Shown here one piece after another: positions 34,353 to 44,600 of a stretch of DNA of 64,000 nucleotides (position 1 is the first letter of the stretch; each line of letters opens with the position of its first letter). The translations under genes were made by a program, and so were the position numbers. The DNA comes from Hyaloscypha bicolor E. Taxonomy: Eukaryota > Ascomycota > Leotiomycetes > Helotiales > Hyaloscyphaceae. Where the stretch lies: the NCBI RefSeq assembly GCF_002865645.1, contig NW_020194552.1:1426001-1490000 (forward strand), given 5' to 3'. Below the pieces are notes generated by a model that did not search any database, had not been told where the DNA came from, and saw only the letters and a list, made by a program, of their open reading frames with translations.

Positions 34353-37074
34353 ATGGCCTCATTGCACTCAATATTCTTGCTTATTGCATTATGTGTATTT
34401 CTTGCCTGGGCGAGCTTTCATGATATCTACCCTCGCGGGGGGGTCAATCGAAGAGTCACAACTTTGACATCACCCAATGAACCTCAACAAACTGGCACAA
34501 TATCCACATGCAGGTAAATCCTAACTCTTCATTCTCAGTAGCTGACTTATGAAAGGCAACAAATGGTACGATGTAGTGTCGGGAGATACCTGTGCAAAGG
34601 TTGAAGCTGCGTTTGGCATAACCAATGCGCAGTTTCTAGCTTGGAATCCTGCTGTGAGCTCAGATTGTGTTACCAATTTCTGGGTCGGTGATTCATATTG
34701 TGTTGGGATTTCCTCGAGCACAGCCAGGACCAGCAGTACTACGGCAAAACCCAGCACTTCTACCACAAAGTCCGGTGCTTCAACGGTCGAAACTGCTCCA
34801 AGCAAGCCGACATTAAGCGGAATACCTTGCAACTGCAATCTTTACTACGATGTAGTATCTGGTGACTCATGTTTTGTAATCGAAGGAAAGTATGGGATCA
34901 CACCGGCGGAGTTTTTAACATGGAATCCTTCCGTGAGCGATGACTGCACTATCGGCTTCGATGCTGGCTTTTCGTACTGTGTGGGAGTGAGTACCGCCAA
35001 ATGTTCAAGTACAGCTGCAACAGCTTCCTCAACAGCTGTTGGGACGTACTCAATTATAGGGAGTGAGTTGTCAGCCAGCTTGGCACCCATTCCTACAGCA
35101 ACTGGTTGGCCTCCAACACCAACACAACCTGGCATTGTTTCTCCATGTACGTGCCCCATACATCACACATTACTCGGTTTGACTCTCTGCCTAGGTTTGA
35201 GATATTATCAAGCAAAAGCTGGCCAAAATTGTACTGGTATCGTCAACCTTTACTCCCATCTCATCACGATGGATGATTTGTAAGTTCCAAATTCCAGCCT
35301 CTATTGAGTCTTTTAATTAATCCTACAGCCTCACCTGGAATCCTGCCGTGAGATCCGACTGCAGTGGGCTATATGTAAATTATTTTTACTGCGTGGATGT
35401 TCCATTGGATCAGTCAATTCTCCCCAACGCTACTTCGCAAATTCTCCCAGCCTGGACCCACATTGCCCCTCAACCATTGAATTCGACATTTCTGCCTGAA
35501 CCAACAGCAGTTGGCGCTCCTTTTGATTGCCAATCATGGTACCTTGCAGAACAGGTGTGTGGTCCAAAGAATTCATAATTTGTATATGCTAATAACCCGG
35601 AAGGGTGATACATGTGATAGCATCACGTCTATGCTAGGATATTTGGGTGCTTCTGAGTTTCAAAATTGGAATTCTGGTGTAGACTGTAGGGATATTACAG
35701 TTGGAGATTACTACTGCGTGGCCAATTACGGATCCGCTCTTCCACTCCCCTCCACCGTTTCCATACTGCCCTCTCCTGTACAATCGGGAATTACTCCGAG
35801 TTGTAAGGCATGGTATCTAGCAACGTCTGGCGATACTTGCAGTTTGATACCACAATATTTTGGCACTTTTTCTGAAAGTGATTTCATATCTTGGAATCCT
35901 GCTGTTGGTGGGACAACTTGTGGTGGTTTGGTGGTCGGAGATTACTACTGTGTGGCAGGTTCGTAGAATTGTGAGAATTTTACACAAGTGGTGTTCTGAG
36001 CTGACCTTGGAAAATAGTTCCGGGGACCCCAACTTCGGCTACAACAATAAAAACACAATCACCTCTTCCAACAAATGGCGTAGGGCCCCAGCCTGAACAG
36101 CCGGGAATCACAAGCACTTGTTCCACCTTTTGGTTAGTTTCAACGTAAGGCTCTCGAACTTCTTTTCGAAGACCACTACTCAATCGAACCAGGACAGATA
36201 ACTGTACCACAATCGCCATCGCTAATGGAGTCTCCGAGGCCGAACTTGAAGCTTGGAACCCTGCTTTAGGGGACGGTTGTGTTGGTCTGCTACCAAACTA
36301 CTACATCTGTGTAGATGCAACATCAAATGGCACTGGCACTGGTTCGAAACCAACCATAACCACTTCCGGTCCTTTGTCGACCACACCGACGACCTCCTCC
36401 AAGACATCCTCGGCAGTATCTGTCTCAGTTGCAACCCCAACTCCTACTCAGGTACGCTCTTCTATTTGATTTTTTCATTGCTGCAATATTTTACTTGAAC
36501 TAACACCGCCAATTAGCCTGGAATGAGTGCGGGTTGTGAGCGTTTCTACTTGGTAAAATCTGGAAATGACTGTTTTGATATTGCACTTGATGCTGGTATC
36601 AGTCTCACCACCTTTTACTCTTATAATCCGGGCGTCGGGTCCTCGTGTGGCACTCTGCAGGCTGGGTATTATGTGTGTATTGGGATTTCGGGGCCTCCTG
36701 TTACCATCACTTCTGGCACGCCATATGGACCGACACCTTCTCCTATACGTAAGTTGAATCGTTACATTATCCCGTCTACTTTTTGCCTACTCCTTCTCTT
36801 TCCAGCTTTATTCTTGAGACTAAGCTCCCATTATTTGCCAGAAACGGGTATGGTATCCTCCTGTGTCCGCTTCTACTACGTCGAAAGCGGTAACAACTGC
36901 CTAGAAATCGCACTTGACGCGGGTATTAGTCTCACGAATTTTTATTCTTATAATCCTGCAGTTGGAAGCGGATGTGGAGGTCTTCAAGCTGGAGTATTCG
37001 TTTGCATTGCAACAAGTGGACCATGGACGACGATAACTAGTGGGCCACCTGTCAGTGCAACTGGTGTGAGTTGA
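34353..37074 (+). CDS. Secreted protein with eight LysM units
   Basis: Exons 2-9 are well supported and in frame: 34556-35146, 35195-35279, 35329-35554, 35604-35958, 36018-36144, 36193-36451, 36517-36748, 36842-37074, about 700 residues. They encode eight LysM-type repeats at about 34561, 34846, 35205, 35533, 35812, 36127, 36541 and 36865, each with a variant of Y.V.SGD.C..I...[FY]GI....F..WNP.V...C....G.YYC[VI]. Ser/Thr-rich linkers separate most of them. LysM modules bind chitin and related N-acetylglucosamine polymers; there is no catalytic domain. Units 7 and 8 are very similar, so they arose by recent duplication; unit 3 has lost GDT. The first exon is uncertain: 34353-34513 encodes a fine signal peptide (MASLHSIFLLIALCVFLAWA) but its GT donor joins exon 2 out of frame, so a different donor, for example near 34393, or a frame error is needed. 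Roles known for the family include shielding hyphae and masking chitin from host recognition. Confidence 0.87.
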
Positions 37075-37194
37075 GGAGCGGCGGATTGCGATAGAGGCAG
37101 GAGTAAAAAGATACGAACGAGTTTCGGAACAGCCAGTCTCATATCGGAATGTTAATGGGACCATTTTCAATTTCTGTTTTTGAACCCGAGCAGC

Positions 37195-38120
37195 TATTGC
37201 TTTCGCCTAAACTTAGCTTTAATAAATTTATTATTTTATTAAGTCTTTTATTATAAAAGTTAATTTCTTTATTAAAAAACGAAGTTTTCAAATTAGAAAC
37301 ATTTAATAAAGTATTTCTTTACAGAATTCTCATATTTTAATTCTTATAATTAAACTTAGCTTTTTTATATTTAATATTTAAAATAAAATAATATATTTAT
37401 TATATTAAAGAATATAAACTTAATTATTATTATAAATATAGTATTTAGGGCTTAAAAAGTAAAATAATTCAAAGCTAAAAAAGAGAAATCCGGAATATAA
37501 GAAACTATAAGGAAATATATATGTTTTATAAGAGATTTAGCTTATAAGAGACTTCGCTTTTTAAATATCTTTAATATATTTCAAATATATTTCTTTAATA
37601 AAATAGCTATATTATATATATAATTATATAATTAAAAGTAATAAAATATAAATAATAATATATAAGTAATAATATAACGGACCAAAACCCGATTTATATA
37701 TTTGGCTAGAAGTCTTTTATTATAAATATAGTATTTAGGGTTAAGAAATAAAATAAAGTTTTTTGTAAAAATAATTCAAAGCTAAAAAGAAGAAAACTAG
37801 AATATAAAAAGCTATAAAAAAGTGTATATATTTTATAATATACTAGTTTTAAAAGAGCTTAGCCTTTCAAATATCTCTAGTATATTTCAAGTTTATTTTT
37901 TTTAATAAAATAGCTGTATTATATATATCTAAAAGATATTTAGATATCTGGATATTTAATAAAATTATAAGGCAAAGACAAATATAAATAATACTTTATA
38001 TAATGCTCCAGGCTATACTCTAGAGTCTTATTCATTAGAGAAAGCCCTCTAGAAATACGCGATTTACTTCGCTCCAAAAAAAAAATTTGCCTTAAGTAAT
38101 AGAAATAAGACTTAGAACTC
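37195..38120. repeat. AT block with two tandem copies of a dispersed repeat
   Basis: Copy B (about 37420-37620) and copy C (about 37720-37930) share ATAAATATAGTATTTAGGG, AATTCAAAGCTAAAAA and ATATATTTCAA-type words in the same order. The same series occurs, more mutated, at 2155-2390. None is coding. The family is a RIP-mutated repeat of unknown class. Confidence 0.7.
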
Positions 38121-38177
38121 CCAGAATTAGTCCCCTGGCTAGTTGTATTTTACAGTATCTGTTCCCCACCGCTGGTC

Positions 38178-39607
38178 ATGTCCACTAGCAATGACGGCGC
38201 CGCTGTTCCCGCGGCTGCAATCCCTATTGTAAGCTCACGCCTCTTTCTTCGTTTGTAATATCCTCGAATTGACACGGCGTTGTAGGATCAGTTCCAAGCT
38301 GAGGATGACGGCGATTCATCATATGGCGACGAAAGGTGGACAACTCATGTCTTCTTATATTTACGATGCCTGATCTGACGCAGCGTCAGTGGCTCAACCG
38401 CCTCGGTATCAGAGAGCATCCGACAGTATCGAGAAGTGCATGGGAGGACGTTTCAGAATTTCAAGACGCCCGAATACTGGTATGCGGATGCAATATTTAT
38501 GCAGTTCGAAGCTCACAGAAACGTGAAGGGCGCCTAATGATGAGCAACAAAATGAACAGCTTGGTAAGATTCCAAGGGACTTTAGTTTCGGTCTCGAGGG
38601 CTGACACTGAAGAGATATTGGGTCAGGGATAAATCAACTGTATAGATGAAGTTTATCTGATTACTTCGCAGGCACTAAATGATGACTGTACTGCTTGATG
38701 GAAAGCTCTTCTTGGCACACATTGGCTCAAATCCTCAGGCAGGTCACCCTGTGACTACAGTATACGATATACTAATGATTTTATAGTCGGTTATAGACAT
38801 TAGTACAGGTACTGGAATTTGGGCAATGCAAGTATTCGAGTCACCTTTTTCCAACCACTACTAACTTCCTCTTAGAGACTTTGCAGATCAATTCCCCTCA
38901 GCCCAAGTTATAGGCACAGATTTGTCTGCCATCCAGCCATCCTGGGTTCCACCAAACCTCAAGTTTGAGCTTGATGACGCGCAACTTGAATGGACGTACC
39001 AGCCAAACTCGTTCGATTTTGTTCACATGCGGACGCTTCAAGGCAGCATTGGTGACTGGCCAGCAGTATATTCACAGGCCTTAAAGTAAGTTGAAATTGG
39101 CGAAGTGGCCGTGCCTGGCAACTGACTTAATTAGGTGTATCAAACCAGGCGGCTGGATCCAGGATATGGAAATGTCTATAATGTGGAAGTCTGAGGACGG
39201 CACCATCACCGATGACCACTTACTTAATGAATGGTCGCGGATTTCTATCGAGGCTGCAAAGAAAATTGGTAAGACCTTTGTGAATGCGCAGGTTACCAAG
39301 GAGAACATGATAAAGGCGGGATTCGTGGATCTGGTTGAGAAGAAGTACAAGATGCCAGTAAGAGGCCGGAGCAGCGATCCAAAGACGAAGGAACTTGGAC
39401 GATGGAACGCGTTATATTTCCAGCAGGGCATCGAGGGAATATGCTTATATCTATTAAACAGAGTGATGGGTGTGAGTATTTCCCTGGTTTTTGGACGCGT
39501 GCCACGCTCATGATACGCAGTGGGTGTATAAGGAGGTGCAGATGTACATTGCGAAACTGCGATCAGCGCTCTTTGATCGCAAATCACATCCTTGTTATGA
39601 GATGTAA
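38178..39607 (+). pseudogene. Damaged LaeA-like SAM-dependent methyltransferase
   Basis: Exons at 38178-38228, 38286-38335, 38384-38479 and 38529-38563 read well and give STASVSESIRQYREVHGRTF and KTPEYWAPNDEQQNEQL, the typical N-terminus of fungal LaeA/UMTA-type methyltransferases. The next segment, LLDGKLFLAHIGSNPQ (near 38692-38740), is in a frame that no AG acceptor connects without a stop, and the segment between DISTGTGIWAM and DFADQFPSAQVIGTDLS has no donor that keeps the frame. SAM motif I reads DISTGTG rather than the usual D[IV]GTGTG. Downstream parts are intact: FDFVHMRTLQGSIGDW, CIKPGGWIQDMEM, and after an intron at 39471-39519 WVYKEVQMYIAKLRS, ending at 39607. I read it as a recently broken gene; sequence errors are the alternative. 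The family modifies unknown substrates or regulates secondary metabolism. Confidence 0.7.
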
Positions 39608-39803
39608 GCAATAATTCATTCCAGCTTCCCGTATCGTGGTAAGGTTGTATACGCAGACCAGCCAATCTTAGATACGTCGTATACGGCCGCAAACCAGAAG
39701 CATGAGTGTATAAAAATTACAAGTTTATTTGTGATCGTTCTCACTGTCAAGTAAACTTCACCTGAGCACTACATAGGGCTGCTAGCGCTAAACGCCATAG
39801 GAT

Positions 39804-39860
39804 CCTATATATATACCCCAGAGTTTAGCTCTCTCGCTCTCTCTTTTCCTCTCCTCAGCT
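39804..39860 (+). promoter_or_regulatory. Candidate core promoter of the pyridoxal reductase-like gene
   Basis: TATATATATACC at about 39805-39816 is followed by a pyrimidine-rich run (CTCTCGCTCTCTCTTTTCCTC), the usual TATA plus CT-box layout of strongly expressed ascomycete genes. It lies about 400 bp upstream of the ATG at 40220, so the 5' UTR would be long or contain an intron. Confidence 0.4.
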
Positions 39861-40219
39861 ATAGATCCTCGAATGAAGGCATTCTCCTACGATATCCCGT
39901 GCGTCTCACCTGACGTATCCGTGTCTATACTCGTACGTGCTGCCACACTATCAAAGCGTTAGATGATCTCCTTTTTCTAATTAGGGTTAATCATACATGA
40001 TATACTCAATATAAAGCCTGCACTGCCAGTGTCTCCTGCTACTGCGAGACCCTATACTCACAGAGAGAGCCATTATCGACGTAGGCGCGTCGCTTGTTAC
40101 CCCGCACCTCTAACGCCTCGTGCACTTTTTCCGATGCTGAGTCAGCGCGTTGCAGAGCTGTGTCCCTCTCGCACAGATGGTTCTCACTCTCTACCCCTAA
40201 AACAGGACGAACAACCAGA

Positions 40220-41299
40220 ATGTCGACCTTCATCGCTGGCAAAGAAGTTGGACCAATCGGTTTCGGCCTAGCAAGTATAGCTCAAAACAATGCACTCCCC
40301 CCTAGGTCAAGACTAGAAACTGATATCGTCGACAAAGGTCTCACAGCCAAATCACCTCCGACCCCTTACGATGAAGCCTGCAAAGTCCTGAAAATAGCTC
40401 TAGAGAAAGGTGCTAACCTCCGGAACGGCGGCCAATTCTACGGCCCCCAAAACGCCAGCTCCCTCCAGCTCCTCAACCACTACTTCACGCTCCATCCATC
40501 CGACGCCAAAAGGGTAGTCCTCAGCATGAAGGGGTGTTTCAACCACCCAACCTACATCTCAGAGGGACCACCCGGACCAGACTGCTCTCCGAAAGGAATC
40601 AAAACCAGCATCGAAAAATGTCTCGAGGTTCTCGGCGGCAAGGTTTGTATCGATATTTTCGAGCCTGCGAGACTTGACCCAAATGTCCCTGTCGAGGATA
40701 CGATGGAGACACTCTCCGAGTACGTGAAAGCAGGAAAGATAGGCGGAATCGGTCTCAGTGAAGTAAACACCACAACGATTCGTCGCGCACATGCCGTTCA
40801 TCCACTCTCAGCTGTCGAAATCGAGTTATCACTCTTCACAATCGAGCCACTTACAAACGGCATCCTGGATACCTGCGCAGAATTGAACATTCCTGTTGTC
40901 GCATACTCTCCTTTCAGTAGAGGTTGGTTGACTGGACAAATTAATCATCTTGATGATATCCCGCAGAATTTCGGCAGACTCTATCCGAGATTCCATCCGG
41001 ATGCTTTTGGAGGGAATCTTAAGCTGGTACAAGCGATTGAGAACGTGGCGAGGAGGAAGGGATGTAGCCTTCCACAGGTGGCACTTGCATGGGTTATTGC
41101 TATTGGGAAGGGGAAAATCCGGGGGGGACCAATCGTGGTTCCCATACCCGGATGCAAGAGTGTGGATAGGGTTAAGGAGAATCTGACAAGCGTTGAACTG
41201 GATGAGACCGATTTGAACGCGTTAGAGAAGATCCTGGGGGAGATTAATGTTTGTGGCGACAGGTATGGGGAGTCACTCAAGAAATACATGAACATGTAA
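40220..41299 (+). CDS. Aldo-keto reductase, pyridoxal reductase (AKR8) type
   Basis: A single-exon 359-residue protein. I chose the ATG at 40220 (MSTFIAGKEVGPIGFGL) because the sequence matches the family from there; the in-frame ATG at 40094 adds 42 residues without family character. The TIM-barrel motifs include LEKGANLRNGGQFYG with the probable catalytic Tyr, VVLSMKG with the probable Lys, KVCIDIFEPARLDP, GGIGLSEV, VAYSPFSRGWLTGQI and IVVPIPGCKSVDRVKENL for NADPH binding. The family reduces pyridoxal to pyridoxine with NADPH in vitamin B6 salvage, in the cytosol. FWNAGEFYG of typical members is LRNGGQFYG here, so substrate preference could differ. It is intact although it lies less than 200 bp from a RIP-destroyed retrotransposon. 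Confidence 0.9.
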   Translation: MSTFIAGKEVGPIGFGLASIAQNNALPPRSRLETDIVDKGLTAKSPPTPYDEACKVLKIALEKGANLRNGGQFYGPQNASSLQLLNHYFTLHPSDAKRVVLSMKGCFNHPTYISEGPPGPDCSPKGIKTSIEKCLEVLGGKVCIDIFEPARLDPNVPVEDTMETLSEYVKAGKIGGIGLSEVNTTTIRRAHAVHPLSAVEIELSLFTIEPLTNGILDTCAELNIPVVAYSPFSRGWLTGQINHLDDIPQNFGRLYPRFHPDAFGGNLKLVQAIENVARRKGCSLPQVALAWVIAIGKGKIRGGPIVVPIPGCKSVDRVKENLTSVELDETDLNALEKILGEINVCGDRYGESLKKYMNM

Positions 41300-41483
41300 C
41301 TTCTTGAGAGGCTGAATAGAGCGACGAAGCATCTATAATAGTTGCGTGTAATGCCTCTGGAGGCTACAGAAACAAGAGGCGCGATGTTGGAACGCTAGGC
41401 TGTGAACAAGATGCGCGGATACTTTTATTTAGTATTAACAAACTCAAAATACGATATAAGAGTATATTAATACTAATAAGAAC

Positions 41484-41688
41484 TATAACGGCGGAATTAA
41501 TGCAATAGTTAAAGGCTTAAAGTTCAAAGAATCTCATATATTAGAAAATACTAAGCTCTAGAACAAAGTAGAGAGGATGCCTTAACCTTTAGTATTATTC
41601 CGTCCAAATAATTCCGGCTTAGCTTCGTTTTATACCTGTTTCTAATATCCTGTCCTTAGCAGATTATACCCTTATACCAGCCGTTATA
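41484..41688. repeat. Left LTR, 205 bp
   Basis: Aligns without gaps to the right LTR. Includes TTCCGGCTTAGCTTCGTTTT. Its inner (right-hand) half carries most of its C-to-T and G-to-A changes. Confidence 0.92.
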
Positions 41689-44600
41689 TTAAAGAGAAGT
41701 CTAAATGCCCTCATTTAGGGAATTATTTAGCTATAATATAAAAAAGAAAAAAGAGGAAATAATAGTTATTTATTTCATTCTATCTAATCTCTATAACTTA
41801 CTTATAATCGAAATATAGTTTTAACTTTACTAGAATAATCCAGTTTCTAGTATATTTCGGCTAGCTCTTAATATTTATTACTTATATTATATTTATACCT
41901 ATATTAATAATATAGTCTAAAAATACTATATAAGCTATAGCTAATATTAGAATAGTTATTATCGGGCAGTCTTTAAATAGAAGTAGTAGATTAAATTCAT
42001 TCGTTAATATAGGCTTTAATATAATAGCTTATTTGCTTTTTTTCTTAATTAAAATAGTAATATTTAGTTTAATTATATTATTTCTAAGCTATTTAATTAA
42101 CTTCTAAGCCTTTTTAAGCTTAATATATATTCTCAAGTTACTTTTCTATAGTAAAGACTTATATATTAAAGGCAATTATTTAAGTTATTTTATTATTAAA
42201 TTCTCAGGCCTTAAGCTATATAATTTTAGTTTTATAAGAGCTTCTAAAGGGTTTTCTGATTTCCTAAATAGTATTATATACTAATTTATTAATATCTATA
42301 AAGTATTACTTCTTTAATTCAGTTTTTAGAATTATTTACTAGCTTTTAGTTTCAGACTAATACTTTATATAATAACTACTATTTAGTATTATATATTTTC
42401 TAGTTATAATAAATATCTTAATACTAGTTTAGTTATCTTTATTATAATTAAAGTCTTTTTTATTACTAGAAGTTTTTCTATTCTAGTTTTTTTATTATTA
42501 GAATTCTTACTATTATCTAATATCTTATATTTTTTTTTAAATAAGTTAGCTTTACTTTTTTTAACTTTTTTAATATTTAGCTTTATAAAGTTAATAAGAT
42601 AGCCTTTATTAGTATTATTTATTTTACTTATTAGACTATTAGACTTATTATTACTAATAGCTAAAACTTTTATTTTATTATTTTTAAAATATTTTACTAA
42701 AATATTCTTTATAGTAATTTCAGATATATTTTTAAAAATAATATAAGCTATATTTTATATATTAATCTATTTTTAAATAAGGAAATTATTGTTTTTATCT
42801 ATAAAAATAATTTAACTAATAGTTATATTAATAATAGTAATAGCTATTAAATTTAAGATATTATTACTATTATTTAAGTTATTTAGGATCTAATAAATAG
42901 CTTTATTTAGTCTAGCTATAAATAATATATTACCGGAATTTCTTATTTGTTTTATCTTTATTAATAGTTCTATTAAAATAATAATAGTAATATAAATAAT
43001 TAAGATTATAAAGGTTAAAGTAATTAGGAAAATTTCCTTTAATTTTTAATAATATTTTAAATTAATATAAGCAAGTATTTATTTTTAATTTAGCTTTAAA
43101 AATTTACTTTTTTCTATAATTTATTTAGATAGTAAAAAATGATTTAGTATAATAAAAAAAGATATTTTATTTAGATTTCAAAAAAAAAGTAAGTATTAAT
43201 ATAGTAAAATAAAGGAAATATATTAGAATTTAGATAAAACTCGGAAAATATCTAGATTTTTCTTTTTCTTTTTTAGTTATAAAGACTTTATTATTATTTA
43301 AATTATTTTTATTAAACTTATTTTTTTTAGTATATTAAATTCATTTATTTAACTAGATAAAAGGTCTTATTTTACTAAAGTTCTACTTATAGAATTTATA
43401 TAGTTTAAATACTAAATTTTTAAAATTTAATATAAAGTATTATTTATTATTTATATTCTATTTCTTTTATTTAATTTTATAATAAAGCTTATTATAAAGT
43501 ATTTTAAAAAAAAGAATCTTTTTAACTTTCTATTTAAGTTTACTATTAATTTTAATAGAACTAGACTCTTTATTAGTTTAGTTAAATAATAGATTAATAG
43601 AATTCTTATAAAGTCTATTTATATAAAAAATTAGCTAAATTCAATATAATAGAAAAAGATCTAATTAATATAAATAACCGACTATTTTATTAATTTTAAA
43701 TAATTTAATAAAAAAATAATTTAATTTATTAGATAAATAATTCGTTTTCTATATTTTTTTAATTATATAAATTATATTTTCTAAACTAAAGTCTAGTTTT
43801 TACTATTTCTTATTAGTTTATTTAATTTAATACTTTTAAACTACTATTATATATCTTCGGATATAATTAATAATAGTATTAATTCTTTTAGCTTACTATT
43901 ATATTTCTTTCTAATTAAGTCTCTCTTTTAATATTTTAAATACTATTATTAATAATATCTAGTTAAAGTTTAGTCTAAGTTTATATTTATAATTAATTAT
44001 TAAGAGAGATAAGTTAGTTAATTTATATAAATAGATAATACTTATAATATTAAATACTAAAACTAAATTTATTTAATTATTTTAAAAGTAATTAATAAAG
44101 AAATAAAGTTAGATATTAATAATCTAATTAATAATTTCTGTTTATTTATTAGTTTAAATATATTTTATAATTAAAAGCTTTAGTTTAGTTTTAGTTAATC
44201 TTAATAGTTTATTTATAAAGTCTGAAATAAATTAGAGTTTTTAATTATTTATAATAATAAAAGAAAATTCTCGGAATTACTAAATATAGTAATAGAATAG
44301 ATTAGTAATAGTTCTAGCTATAGTATTTTTAGTTATTAATAAGCTTATATATTATTTAGATAATTAATTAATTATAATAAATATATTATTATATCTTTTA
44401 TTTATAAAGCTAAAAATATAGAAATTTATAAATAAATTATTTTATATATTTAAAGAAACTAGTAATAAATATAATAGGCCTAGTATTTTATTTCTTAGCT
44501 TATAAGACCTTTAATATTTATAATAGTTTATTATAAAGTAATTAATATTTATAGAAAAAGTAAACTACTAGTAAAGTTTCTAAACTAGAATATATAATAA

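Noticed and set aside
40094..40219. Upstream in-frame ATG for the aldo-keto reductase
   Set aside because: The added 42 residues lack family similarity; the ATG at 40220 matches the usual start. A mitochondrial targeting form was considered but has no support.
38178..41299. Secondary-metabolite cluster made of the methyltransferase and aldo-keto reductase
   Set aside because: No polyketide synthase, NRPS, terpene synthase or cluster regulator is present; the reductase fits vitamin B6 metabolism.
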